Below the pieces are notes generated by a model. It had not been told where the DNA came from. It worked only from the letters and a program-made list of their open reading frames with translations, and ran no database searches. The position numbers and the translations under genes are program-made. From Halohasta litorea (lineage in GTDB: Archaea > Halobacteriota > Halobacteria > Halobacteriales > Haloferacaceae), in contig NZ_JANHDJ010000002.1 in assembly GCF_024494645.1 (NCBI RefSeq), positions 620,001 to 684,000 on the forward strand: a stretch of DNA of 64,000 bases. Reading direction: 5' to 3'. Below are positions 43,768-52,261 of this stretch, piece by piece. Numbering within the stretch: position 1 is the first letter of the stretch; every line of letters starts with the position of its first letter.

Positions 43768-46700
43768 TACTACATCCCCCCACCAGATTCACGAGATCTT
43801 CTACCGGCCAATTAATCGGAAGATTGATCGAGTCGTCAAAGTCGACAACGATGAACCAGGCGTCGTCAAGAAAGAACTTGAGGAGTACATCCTCACCCCA
43901 CAGCTTGAACGGCACTTCTCAGACGCGCTAGAAGCCGTCATCGACACGGAACACACACAGACAGAAGACGTCGGAATGTGGGTCTCCGGATTCTTTGGCT
44001 CAGGGAAAAGCCACTTCATGAAGATCCTTGGTCATGTCTTGGAGAACCGAAAATTCGGGGATACCCGTGCGGCCGAAATGTTCCGAGACCGTATCGAAGG
44101 GAACGAAATGCTCGACGGGGCAGTCTCGTCGGTCACGACAAAATTCGAGTCGGAGGTGATGATGTTCCAGATCGGAGCGAAAGCTGACGCCACCGGGAGT
44201 GAGTCAATCACCGAGATCATTCACCGAGAGTTCAACATATCCCGTGGCTATGCCTCGATGCCTTGGGTCGCTCAGATGGAGCAGCAACTCGAATCACGTG
44301 GTGTGTACGATGAGTTTGTCGAAACCATCGAATCGAATACGGGGAAAGATTGGACAGAAGCTCGGAAAGATGCATTCTTTGTTCGGTCGGATATGGAGAC
44401 CGCATTAGTCGAGGCAACCGATGATTTCGACAACGAAGACGAGGCGACCCGGGCAATCGACGACGTCCAGGATAATGTCCTGATCAACGCGTCGACCCTT
44501 GCTGAGGATATGGTCAACTATGTCGAACAACAAGAGACGGAGACCGGTGACAACCACCGATACTTCGTCTTCATCGATGAAATCTCTCAGTTCATTGGTG
44601 ATGACGGGCAGCTCCTCTTAGAACTCCAGAGTATCGTTGAGGAATTCGGGCAGAAGGGTAAAGGGAAGGTCTTCCTGGGAGTTACTTCCCAAGAGCAGCT
44701 CCAGCAACTCATTCCCGGCGTACTCGAAAAAGAAGCCGAAGAATCAAAGGTCATAGATCGTTTTCCACATCGGTTTGACCTCACTTCCGAGAATCTCGAT
44801 AAGGTAGTTCGTGACCGTGTGCTTAGCAAGAAGGGTGAATTCAGAGGTGCTATCGGAGACCTCTATGATGAACACGAAGGTATCCTTTCTGCTAGATACA
44901 AACTCGACTCTAGCCAGAGCCTGAAACCGATCACTCGGGAGAACTTCATTGATTGCTACCCGTTCCTTCCCTACCAGCTTGACATCCTTCCAGAGATGTT
45001 CAAGGCACTCGGGAAAGGTACTGATGACCAACTCGCTGGCAGCGAGCGTACACTCATCGACGTCACACAAAGCGTCCTCAAAGACGAGGACCACCTCTAT
45101 AACGACGAACTCGGGGCACTTGTGACGCTGGACATGATCTTCGACGAGATCAGTAACGACATTCCTAACAGCGACGTGCAATCGATTCGAGAGGCACGAC
45201 CGAAAGACGTAGATCACGAAACTGCACGTCGGGTTCTCAAATCACTCTACCTGCTTCAACAACTCGCCTGGATCCCAAATACAGCCGACAACATTGCGAC
45301 GTCACTCCAGACCGAACTCGGACCTACCCAGCAGTTGGAAAGCAGTGTTGAAGACACACTTGATGCTCTTGTCAATGCCGGGTATGTGGGTCGAAGCGAA
45401 GAAGGATACCGGTTCCTCCGTGAGACCGAACGTGAACTCGAAAACGAGATCAAGGGCATCGAGGTCGGTCCAGGTGACATTCGCCGCTCCTCAAAGCGGT
45501 TCCTGAATGATATCCTTGACGAAACATCTCGAATCAACTACGAGGGAAAGACCTTCAAAGTGAACTTGAGCATCGACGGGGAGGAAATCACGTCAAAGGG
45601 CCACGTCAACCTAAAAACGTACTCTCCGATTTACCAGCGCTACGAAGATCTTGACCCAGATGGCCTGAAGACGCAGAGCTTCAGCGAGGATGATACGCTG
45701 TATTGGATCGCCGACAACGAGAAACAGCACAATATCTATCAAAAGCTAAAATCGATCTTCCAGATCAACACCGTTGTCAAAGAAAAACGCGGCAACCAAC
45801 TTAGTCAAGAAGAGCAAGAGGCCCTCGGTCAGAAACAGGAAGACCTCCAGCGGCTCCGTAACGAAGTCGAACGTGAATTCAAACGGAGCTTCCAGCGTGG
45901 GGTTCTCATCTACAACGGCGACACCGAAGAGTTCGACACGACAAACACCTCTCTTTCGTCGCTCGTCGCACGAAAGACCGATAACGCCATCCCAAAGGTA
46001 TTCACCAGCTTCAAACATGGCTCTGCGACGGTCAGAGAACGTCACATTGAGCAGATATTCGGCGATCTCGCTGGGTCGTCGAATCCATCAGTCTTCTCAG
46101 ACTTGGGCGTTGTTCAAGACGGCGAACTCATCGCTGAGGCCCGTATCGCTTCGGAAGTCGAAGATGAAATCCAACGCCGCGAGAAAGCAGGTGAATCCCG
46201 CGGCGGAAGTGACCTGATTGACCACTTTGGTGAACCACCGTATGGGTGGGGCCGAGAGGTTGTCCGTCTCGCTGCAGCCGTACTCTTCCGGAATGGATCG
46301 ATCATCCCAACATACAAAGAACGAACCTACGGGACGTACACAGAAGACGGCGCACAGGAACTGTTCACCCAAGTTACGAAGTTCAAGTCTACCTCGTTCG
46401 ACGAGCGCGAAACCGTCGACATTGAAACACGGACAAACGCCAAGCAACTCCTGGATCGTCTGTTCGACCGGAAGGTCAAATCGACGGATCAGGCTGTCGA
46501 CGAAGGCATTCGAGAGGAAGCCAACGACTGGGTCTCTACTACCAGCACACTGCTTTCACAGCTCCGTCGTGTTGGGTTCCCGCTCGCAGACGACATTGAA
46601 CAGTTCCAAACCCGACTCCAAAACCTGATTCAACAACCCACATCGGCCAAACGAATTAAACAGTTCGTCAAGTTCGAAACAGAGCTGGAAGGCCTCACGA

Positions 46701-47404
46701 AGACCGCGAAAGATGTCTCCCAATTCTGTGGCGAGACAGGCGGACAAAATCGTCTCAAAGAATACGAGACGATACAGCAATTCATAACGGCTGAGTGGGA
46801 GTCGCTCACTGATGAGGCAGACAGTCATCCAGGACTCGTTGACATCAGCGATGAAGCCCGCGACGCCGCTGAGCGCGTCGCAAACACCCTGGATACCGAG
46901 GGGGTAATTAGCCAGTGGAACAACGTCAAGACGGATTATCGGAACGCAGCAGAAGCCTTTGCCGCGACGTATGAATCCCTGTATGCGAAACGTTACGAGA
47001 CATACAGCGACGCTATCGATTCGGTTAAATCATACGCAGGATCCGAAATCGATGAAGACGATCTCAACTCAGCGTTATCTGACTTGACAGCCCGACAGGG
47101 TGACGGAACGGTCGATCTGGATATCTCGAACACAGACCACATCAATCCAGATCCCTCGCTCACCCGTCTGATCGAACACATCCAGACCGTCGACGCATAC
47201 GAAAACAGCGCGAAAACCGATATCGACAACTTGGGCGGAGGTTGGGGCGGTGGAACGGTCCGCGAGAGCGTCGACATCGACGCCATCTTCGGGAACATTG
47301 TCGTTACGGACTCAACTGATGTCGAAAAACCGATTTCTGACTTACGAGCCGAGGTTGAGGAACTCCTCGATCAAGAAGGCGACGTCGAAATTCGGTTTAG
47401 GTAA
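43760..47404 (+). CDS. brxC: BREX ATPase BrxC/PglY
   Basis: The ATG at 43760 overlaps the brxB stop, giving 1214 residues. An upstream TTG is less likely. It has a P-loop GFFGSGKS (about 77-84) and Walker B FVFIDEIS (about 270-277), consistent with the DUF6079/PglY AAA family, and long helical regions (for example YDEHEGILSARYKLDSSQSL). A coiled-coil and Gly-rich end precede the C-terminus (GGGWGGGTV). BrxC is thought to be the large ATPase in BREX and is essential in several systems. Codon use is as in its neighbours, with no sign of truncation. Confidence 0.85.
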   Translation: MSNTTSPHQIHEIFYRPINRKIDRVVKVDNDEPGVVKKELEEYILTPQLERHFSDALEAVIDTEHTQTEDVGMWVSGFFGSGKSHFMKILGHVLENRKFGDTRAAEMFRDRIEGNEMLDGAVSSVTTKFESEVMMFQIGAKADATGSESITEIIHREFNISRGYASMPWVAQMEQQLESRGVYDEFVETIESNTGKDWTEARKDAFFVRSDMETALVEATDDFDNEDEATRAIDDVQDNVLINASTLAEDMVNYVEQQETETGDNHRYFVFIDEISQFIGDDGQLLLELQSIVEEFGQKGKGKVFLGVTSQEQLQQLIPGVLEKEAEESKVIDRFPHRFDLTSENLDKVVRDRVLSKKGEFRGAIGDLYDEHEGILSARYKLDSSQSLKPITRENFIDCYPFLPYQLDILPEMFKALGKGTDDQLAGSERTLIDVTQSVLKDEDHLYNDELGALVTLDMIFDEISNDIPNSDVQSIREARPKDVDHETARRVLKSLYLLQQLAWIPNTADNIATSLQTELGPTQQLESSVEDTLDALVNAGYVGRSEEGYRFLRETERELENEIKGIEVGPGDIRRSSKRFLNDILDETSRINYEGKTFKVNLSIDGEEITSKGHVNLKTYSPIYQRYEDLDPDGLKTQSFSEDDTLYWIADNEKQHNIYQKLKSIFQINTVVKEKRGNQLSQEEQEALGQKQEDLQRLRNEVEREFKRSFQRGVLIYNGDTEEFDTTNTSLSSLVARKTDNAIPKVFTSFKHGSATVRERHIEQIFGDLAGSSNPSVFSDLGVVQDGELIAEARIASEVEDEIQRREKAGESRGGSDLIDHFGEPPYGWGREVVRLAAAVLFRNGSIIPTYKERTYGTYTEDGAQELFTQVTKFKSTSFDERETVDIETRTNAKQLLDRLFDRKVKSTDQAVDEGIREEANDWVSTTSTLLSQLRRVGFPLADDIEQFQTRLQNLIQQPTSAKRIKQFVKFETELEGLTKTAKDVSQFCGETGGQNRLKEYETIQQFITAEWESLTDEADSHPGLVDISDEARDAAERVANTLDTEGVISQWNNVKTDYRNAAEAFAATYESLYAKRYETYSDAIDSVKSYAGSEIDEDDLNSALSDLTARQGDGTVDLDISNTDHINPDPSLTRLIEHIQTVDAYENSAKTDIDNLGGGWGGGTVRESVDIDAIFGNIVVTDSTDVEKPISDLRAEVEELLDQEGDVEIRFR

Positions 47405-47468
47405 CTGGTAGCACAGATTCAATTCGACCCAATCTTGGGTATTACACCCTGGGAGAGGCCCGGGGTTC

Positions 47469-48110
47469 CTATTCAATTAAACCAGCGTGGTCGCGTAGTT
47501 TGTAGTAGAAATTCCCGATATCTGCCGTAAGGCCTTCTTCGTGTAGCTGCTGTTCTACATACTTCCGGATCGACCTCTGGTCATCTGGTTTGCTGACATC
47601 GACCTCGATATTGGAGTCTTTGTCGTATGTGAATACACCTCCGTCCTTATGTGTGAAGTCAGACGGGACGACGTGGGTCAAGCGTTCTTCTTGAAGCACC
47701 GAGGGGACTGGCCGACCATCTAGCTCGTGCAGGCTCTCAACTAGCTGCTTACGGTCCAATTCTGCTGGCAGATAGAGACGTCGGTCTCCTTCGGAGTGGC
47801 TGACTACGTCGCCATGAAAATCTAGTAATCCTTCAGCAACTAGGTCGTCTAGACGTCTTCGGACCGTACCCAAGTCGCCGTACACTGTGAGGTCGAAAAC
47901 ATCACGAGGTGTAACAAAAACCTCTGCTGGATGTCCTACTTTTTCTACCGGGTCAATCGATTCTGTATGTAGGACTTCAGCTTGTAGACCGCCGATTTGC
48001 CGCCGTAATCCATGTTTTGTACGGCCAGCTTCAACTGTTATAAACTCATTCTTGTCGTAGTACACTGCCGATATTATCGCCCACAATTCAAGGTCTGTAT
48101 AGGTCGTCAC
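47469..48110 (-). CDS. Winged-helix-type protein inverted inside BREX locus, possible regulator
   Basis: The upstream in-frame start is a TTG, but the GTG at 48110 (VTTYTDLELW) follows an AAATATTTT element by about 30 bases, so it is chosen, giving 213 residues. Residues about 65-115 look like a winged helix (VFVTPRDVFDLTVYGDLGTVRRRLDDLVAEGLLDF, with wing HSEGDRRLYLP). The C-terminal ~60 residues are charged and helical (SIRKYVEQQLHEEGL). It lies between brxC and pglX on the opposite strand. A BREX regulator role by position is an inference. It is not a WYL protein, unlike the known BrxR. Confidence 0.6.
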   Translation of the reverse strand: MTTYTDLELWAIISAVYYDKNEFITVEAGRTKHGLRRQIGGLQAEVLHTESIDPVEKVGHPAEVFVTPRDVFDLTVYGDLGTVRRRLDDLVAEGLLDFHGDVVSHSEGDRRLYLPAELDRKQLVESLHELDGRPVPSVLQEERLTHVVPSDFTHKDGGVFTYDKDSNIEVDVSKPDDQRSIRKYVEQQLHEEGLTADIGNFYYKLRDHAGLIE

Positions 48111-48208
48111 TGTACTCTTACTATAGACACACCCATACAAATATTTTGCGCCTCTATAAGAAAAAAGACGGATTTTGTATCTTTGATCAGCCAAAGGGTT
48201 ACCCGCAA

Positions 48209-48251
48209 TTATAAAAGACCGCGAATGTTTGTCGTTTGTATAACATCGCGG
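48209..48251 (+). promoter_or_regulatory. pglX promoter with TATA box and hairpin/operator-like inverted repeat
   Basis: TTATAAAAG (48209-48217) predicts transcription start near 48240, leaving a leader of about 80 bases before the pglX ATG at 48319. Directly after the TATA box, CCGCGAATGTT (48219-48229) and AACATCGCGG (48242-48251) form an inverted repeat with one bulged base. At the DNA level it spans the start site, where a repressor could bind. At the RNA level only the second arm would be transcribed, so an operator is more plausible than a leader hairpin. Confidence 0.4.
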
Positions 48252-48318
48252 GCGGAAATCACGCTACGGCATCCTGCCGTCCCGTCCGTTTCGTGGCGGT
48301 ACACATCCCCTACAATCC

Positions 48319-51300
48319 ATGTCCACTACACACGGTCAACCCGGCCTCTCGTCGGATCAACGCTCGACTATTCGAAGTGCGATTCTCAGTACGCGACACA
48401 CGCTTGAAGACGAGCTTCGACGTCAACTCGAAAAGTACGGTATCTATGAGGCGAAGAAGCTTCCACTCGATAAATTAAGCCACCTCTCTGCCGAGGGAAT
48501 TCATACTCGCCGTACACTGGATGCGGCTATCGAACGAGAACTCGAATCGACTGAAGGCGATCTGGAGCGGTCGATCACTAACTACGTCCGCGAGGCGACA
48601 AAGACTTATCTCAACCGATTTGTCGCACTGAAAGCAATCGAGGTTCGTGGCCTCGTTGAGGAAACTATCACAGAGCGGCCGGAGTACGGCAATCGGTCGT
48701 ACATGCACCATACTGTCGCCGAAATCACCGGTGAGCTTACAAATGCTCCCGACGACGGCTTCGGTGCCGCACTCGACCTCGCGTATCAAGAGATCGGGGC
48801 GGAGATTCGGATGATATTCGAGGAGTCCGAACACACTGCTATCGACCTCGATGTGCAGGTCAGAGAAGAGGTACTCGACGAATTAGATGCGATTGCTGAC
48901 GATGCTTGGGAGAGTGACGAGGCACTGGGGTGGGTGTACCAGTATTTCGGTGAGGATGAGCGAATAGACATTGATGAGCGCATCAAAAAAGAGAATTACA
49001 AGGTTGCTGGCACAGACATAGCTACAAAAACCCAGCTATTTACTCCGCGGCACATCGTTGAGTGGATAGTCGATAATTCCTTAGGACGGACGTGGCTGGA
49101 GATGTGTGGTAAAAAGACAAATATCGACTCGGAGAACAATTGTTTCTTTCTCTCTCCTTTGGAAGAATCGCTGCAAGAGCGTGAGCCTAAACCGGTAGAG
49201 GAAATATCAGTACTTGATCCGGCGTGTGGTAGCGGCCATATGCTGACCTACGCCTTTGACGTGTTGTATCAGATGTACTCGGAAGAAGGTGAGATACCAA
49301 AAAAATATATCCCGCGAGAAATTCTCCGCAATAATCTCTACGGTGTCGATATCGATTCAGGTGCAGCTCAAATCGCTGCTCTATCACTGTACCTCAAAGC
49401 AAAGCAAAAATCACCAGATGTAGCGATTCCAAAATTAAATGTTGTATCGGCAGATGCAGTACTCGTGAACGGCGACAGAAAACAGGCTATTATCAGCCGT
49501 GCTGAGACGGAATTAGAACGCGAAATATTAGAACAAATATGGGGAAGTTTTGATAATATCCGCGAACTTGGAAGTTTAATTCAAATTGAAGACCAGATTG
49601 ACGAGTTATTAGAAAAACACCACGAGGATTTTGCTGCACAGGGCCAAGCCCAATTTACACCTGAAGGAGAAATAACAACGCAGGCTACCTTCGTAAACGA
49701 AGGGCGAGAGGATTCGTGGGCAGGGCTGAAAAAGCGTCTAATGGACAATGTTCGTACACTTGCCCGCGATGGATTAGAACAGAATGATCCTATTGAGGAG
49801 ATGTTTGCTAATGAGGTAGAAAAGACAGTTGAACTGCTAGATCTACTTGTTGACGAGTATGATGTTGTAGTGAGTAATCCACCCTATCTTCAGAGTAAAA
49901 AGATGGGAGAGGATCTAAAAGAGTTTGTGCGTTCTAACTACAAGGGCAAAACGGACGTGTATGCCGCTTTTATAGAGCGATGTCTTTCGTTCACGGACAG
50001 TGAGGGATATTCAGCAACTATCACACCTGCAAACTTTATGTTTCTCTACTATTCTCGTGGGTTACGAAAAAAACTATTAGAAGAGTCAAATTTCGTTGAA
50101 GCCCTTCATCTCAGTGACCGTGACGAGGCATATATGAATATTGCGTCAGTTGCTACGCCACTGGACGGAGAGCCTATGAAATCCCGTTTCACTAGGATTG
50201 TCGAATCAGATGATAAACTTGCGGCTTCACAATCTGTTATTGATAACCTCCGCAAAACAGGTTATGACAATAGAGTATACGTATTCTCTCAAGAACGAAT
50301 ACATGACATCGGACGTCGGCCGTTCCTCTATTGGTTTGGAGAAGAAACATTAAGTCTATTCTCAGATTACCCTAGCTTGGATGAAAATGCAGAAATCAAA
50401 TCAGGACTATCTACGTCAGATGATGACCGATTTGTTAGAAAGGTGTGGGAGTTACCAAGTTCTCAAATAGGACGTCGTTACCGACGATTTCAAAAAAGTG
50501 GAACCGATTCCCCGTACTACGACTATCCAGAGGACTTCGTCGACTGGGGTACAAACGGACAGGACTTACGCGACGCGGATGGAAATTTCCGCAATGAAGA
50601 GTTCTATTTTAAACAAGGTGTGTCATTTCGAGCATTCGGAAACCATTTTACTGCTAGAATACAGGCGGATGATGCTATATTCTCACACAAATCACATTCT
50701 GTATTTTCTGATGTTTTATCTGATAAGATTCTCCTGGCGAATCTCAATTCAACGCTACACCGGTTCATCGCCAACGGGCTGAATCCGGGTCTTAGCTTTG
50801 AGGTTGGAGACGGAAAGCGCCTCCCAATAAAACCGGAGTACGACCGTGCCGAAGAACTAGAATCTCTTATTGAAGTTGGAATCGAAAATAGACTTCTTAT
50901 TTCAGAGATGAGAGAAACAAGTGCTGACTACGATGGTAAGCAAGTTGCGGCTGTGCTTTCTGGAGGTCTGACAAATTTTCTTATAGCTGAGGATCGGATG
51001 AGAGCCTGCATCCTCATTGCACATGGAGCATCGGACACAATTCTCTTTGAGGAATACAATATCTCAAAAGGAACCCGGGAGCAGATGTACGCGAACTTAC
51101 CAAAGAACACGACTGATTTCCCAGTTGTAAAGGGTTGTCACGTTGAGTACCACGATACACTATCCGAACACGTGACGCTTGAGTCCACCACTGACGAGCA
51201 GCTCACCAAGGCAGTTGAGACTTTGAAATTGATGGACCAACCCTCGTTAAGGGAGGCTGCACTGGAGACTGAATTGTCACCGCTAACGGTCGCCCAATTA

Positions 51301-52002
51301 CGTTATGAGCACAACCTGTACTCAGATGAGGAGTTCACCGAAGCAGCGGGTCGTATTGTCTCATTGATTATTGGTTCTGTATTGGGCCGGTGGAGTACGG
51401 GTTGCGATGTTCCAACGGTAGATGACGAATTCCTCACTTTCGATTTAGGAGACAAGAGAATTGAATGGCTGGTTGATGAATCCATCAAGGCGCTATTCGA
51501 CGACCCATCAGCGGCTGAGAATGAGTTGGAGGATGTGTTGAATCACCATCCAATTGAGTGGATTCGTGAGCGATTCTTTCGGTATCACCATGTTGATGAA
51601 TATAAACCCCGCGGAGAACGGAGTCCGATTTATTGGCAACTTGAAAGTCCAGACGGGGCCTTCAGCTGTTTCGTCTACTACCACGATATAGATAATAATA
51701 CGCTCCCAAAACTAAGAGGACAGTATCTGGATCCACGTATTAGCGAACTCGGAAATGAACTCGAAACCTTGAACGCTCAAACCAGTGGTGACAACCCAGA
51801 CAAGGACCTTTTGAACAGGAAAGAACAAGTTCAGAACGACCTCGACGATATCAGAGAGTTCCGAAATACTATTGACGAAATGATTGACGACGGTGTCACA
51901 GTTGATATCGAGAAGGGCATCTGGGAAAACATCAAAGAGTGGGACAAGTACGAAGTCCTCGAAACTGGCCTGCCGAAATTGAAATCAGGTTATTCCCGGT
52001 AA
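48319..52002 (+). CDS. pglX: BREX adenine-N6 DNA methyltransferase PglX
   Basis: The protein has 1227 residues, normal for PglX. Motif I is DPACGSGHM (300-308) and motif IV is NPPY (520-523), so this is a gamma-type N6-adenine methyltransferase. Helical N-terminal and large C-terminal regions (target recognition) surround the catalytic core. In BREX it marks self DNA at a non-palindromic site and is needed for exclusion. The gene has its own promoter and a divergent regulator-like gene upstream, instead of following brxC directly. The recognition site cannot be read from sequence. Confidence 0.9.
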   Translation: MSTTHGQPGLSSDQRSTIRSAILSTRHTLEDELRRQLEKYGIYEAKKLPLDKLSHLSAEGIHTRRTLDAAIERELESTEGDLERSITNYVREATKTYLNRFVALKAIEVRGLVEETITERPEYGNRSYMHHTVAEITGELTNAPDDGFGAALDLAYQEIGAEIRMIFEESEHTAIDLDVQVREEVLDELDAIADDAWESDEALGWVYQYFGEDERIDIDERIKKENYKVAGTDIATKTQLFTPRHIVEWIVDNSLGRTWLEMCGKKTNIDSENNCFFLSPLEESLQEREPKPVEEISVLDPACGSGHMLTYAFDVLYQMYSEEGEIPKKYIPREILRNNLYGVDIDSGAAQIAALSLYLKAKQKSPDVAIPKLNVVSADAVLVNGDRKQAIISRAETELEREILEQIWGSFDNIRELGSLIQIEDQIDELLEKHHEDFAAQGQAQFTPEGEITTQATFVNEGREDSWAGLKKRLMDNVRTLARDGLEQNDPIEEMFANEVEKTVELLDLLVDEYDVVVSNPPYLQSKKMGEDLKEFVRSNYKGKTDVYAAFIERCLSFTDSEGYSATITPANFMFLYYSRGLRKKLLEESNFVEALHLSDRDEAYMNIASVATPLDGEPMKSRFTRIVESDDKLAASQSVIDNLRKTGYDNRVYVFSQERIHDIGRRPFLYWFGEETLSLFSDYPSLDENAEIKSGLSTSDDDRFVRKVWELPSSQIGRRYRRFQKSGTDSPYYDYPEDFVDWGTNGQDLRDADGNFRNEEFYFKQGVSFRAFGNHFTARIQADDAIFSHKSHSVFSDVLSDKILLANLNSTLHRFIANGLNPGLSFEVGDGKRLPIKPEYDRAEELESLIEVGIENRLLISEMRETSADYDGKQVAAVLSGGLTNFLIAEDRMRACILIAHGASDTILFEEYNISKGTREQMYANLPKNTTDFPVVKGCHVEYHDTLSEHVTLESTTDEQLTKAVETLKLMDQPSLREAALETELSPLTVAQLRYEHNLYSDEEFTEAAGRIVSLIIGSVLGRWSTGCDVPTVDDEFLTFDLGDKRIEWLVDESIKALFDDPSAAENELEDVLNHHPIEWIRERFFRYHHVDEYKPRGERSPIYWQLESPDGAFSCFVYYHDIDNNTLPKLRGQYLDPRISELGNELETLNAQTSGDNPDKDLLNRKEQVQNDLDDIREFRNTIDEMIDDGVTVDIEKGIWENIKEWDKYEVLETGLPKLKSGYSR

Positions 52003-52069
52003 TGTTGTCCGTGTCGTAGCTAGCACGGAAGGTTTATGTTGATTTCTTGAGTTTCGGTTATATATTCAA

Positions 52070-52261
52070 ATGGTGGAACCTGGTGCAACCTCTGATGAGA
52101 TTCGAGAGGAGATATTTGATTCATTCACGTCGAGAATTGAAGAGAGCGACATTAACGAGGAAACAGCCGAAACAATACTCACCGAAACCTTAGCAGATGA
52201 TCCACCACAAGAATTCTCGGAGGAGCTTATAGCGATAGTTAGTGAAGACGATGAAGCTTGA
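52070..52261 (+). CDS. Small acidic protein before SMC-like ATPase
   Basis: The protein has 63 residues and is mainly helical and acidic (SDEIREEIFDSFTSRIEESD). It lies 67 bases after pglX. Its last codons overlap the ATG at 52251 of the following gene, so they are coupled. No family recognised. A small partner that binds the ATPase is possible. Confidence 0.55.
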   Translation: MVEPGATSDEIREEIFDSFTSRIEESDINEETAETILTETLADDPPQEFSEELIAIVSEDDEA

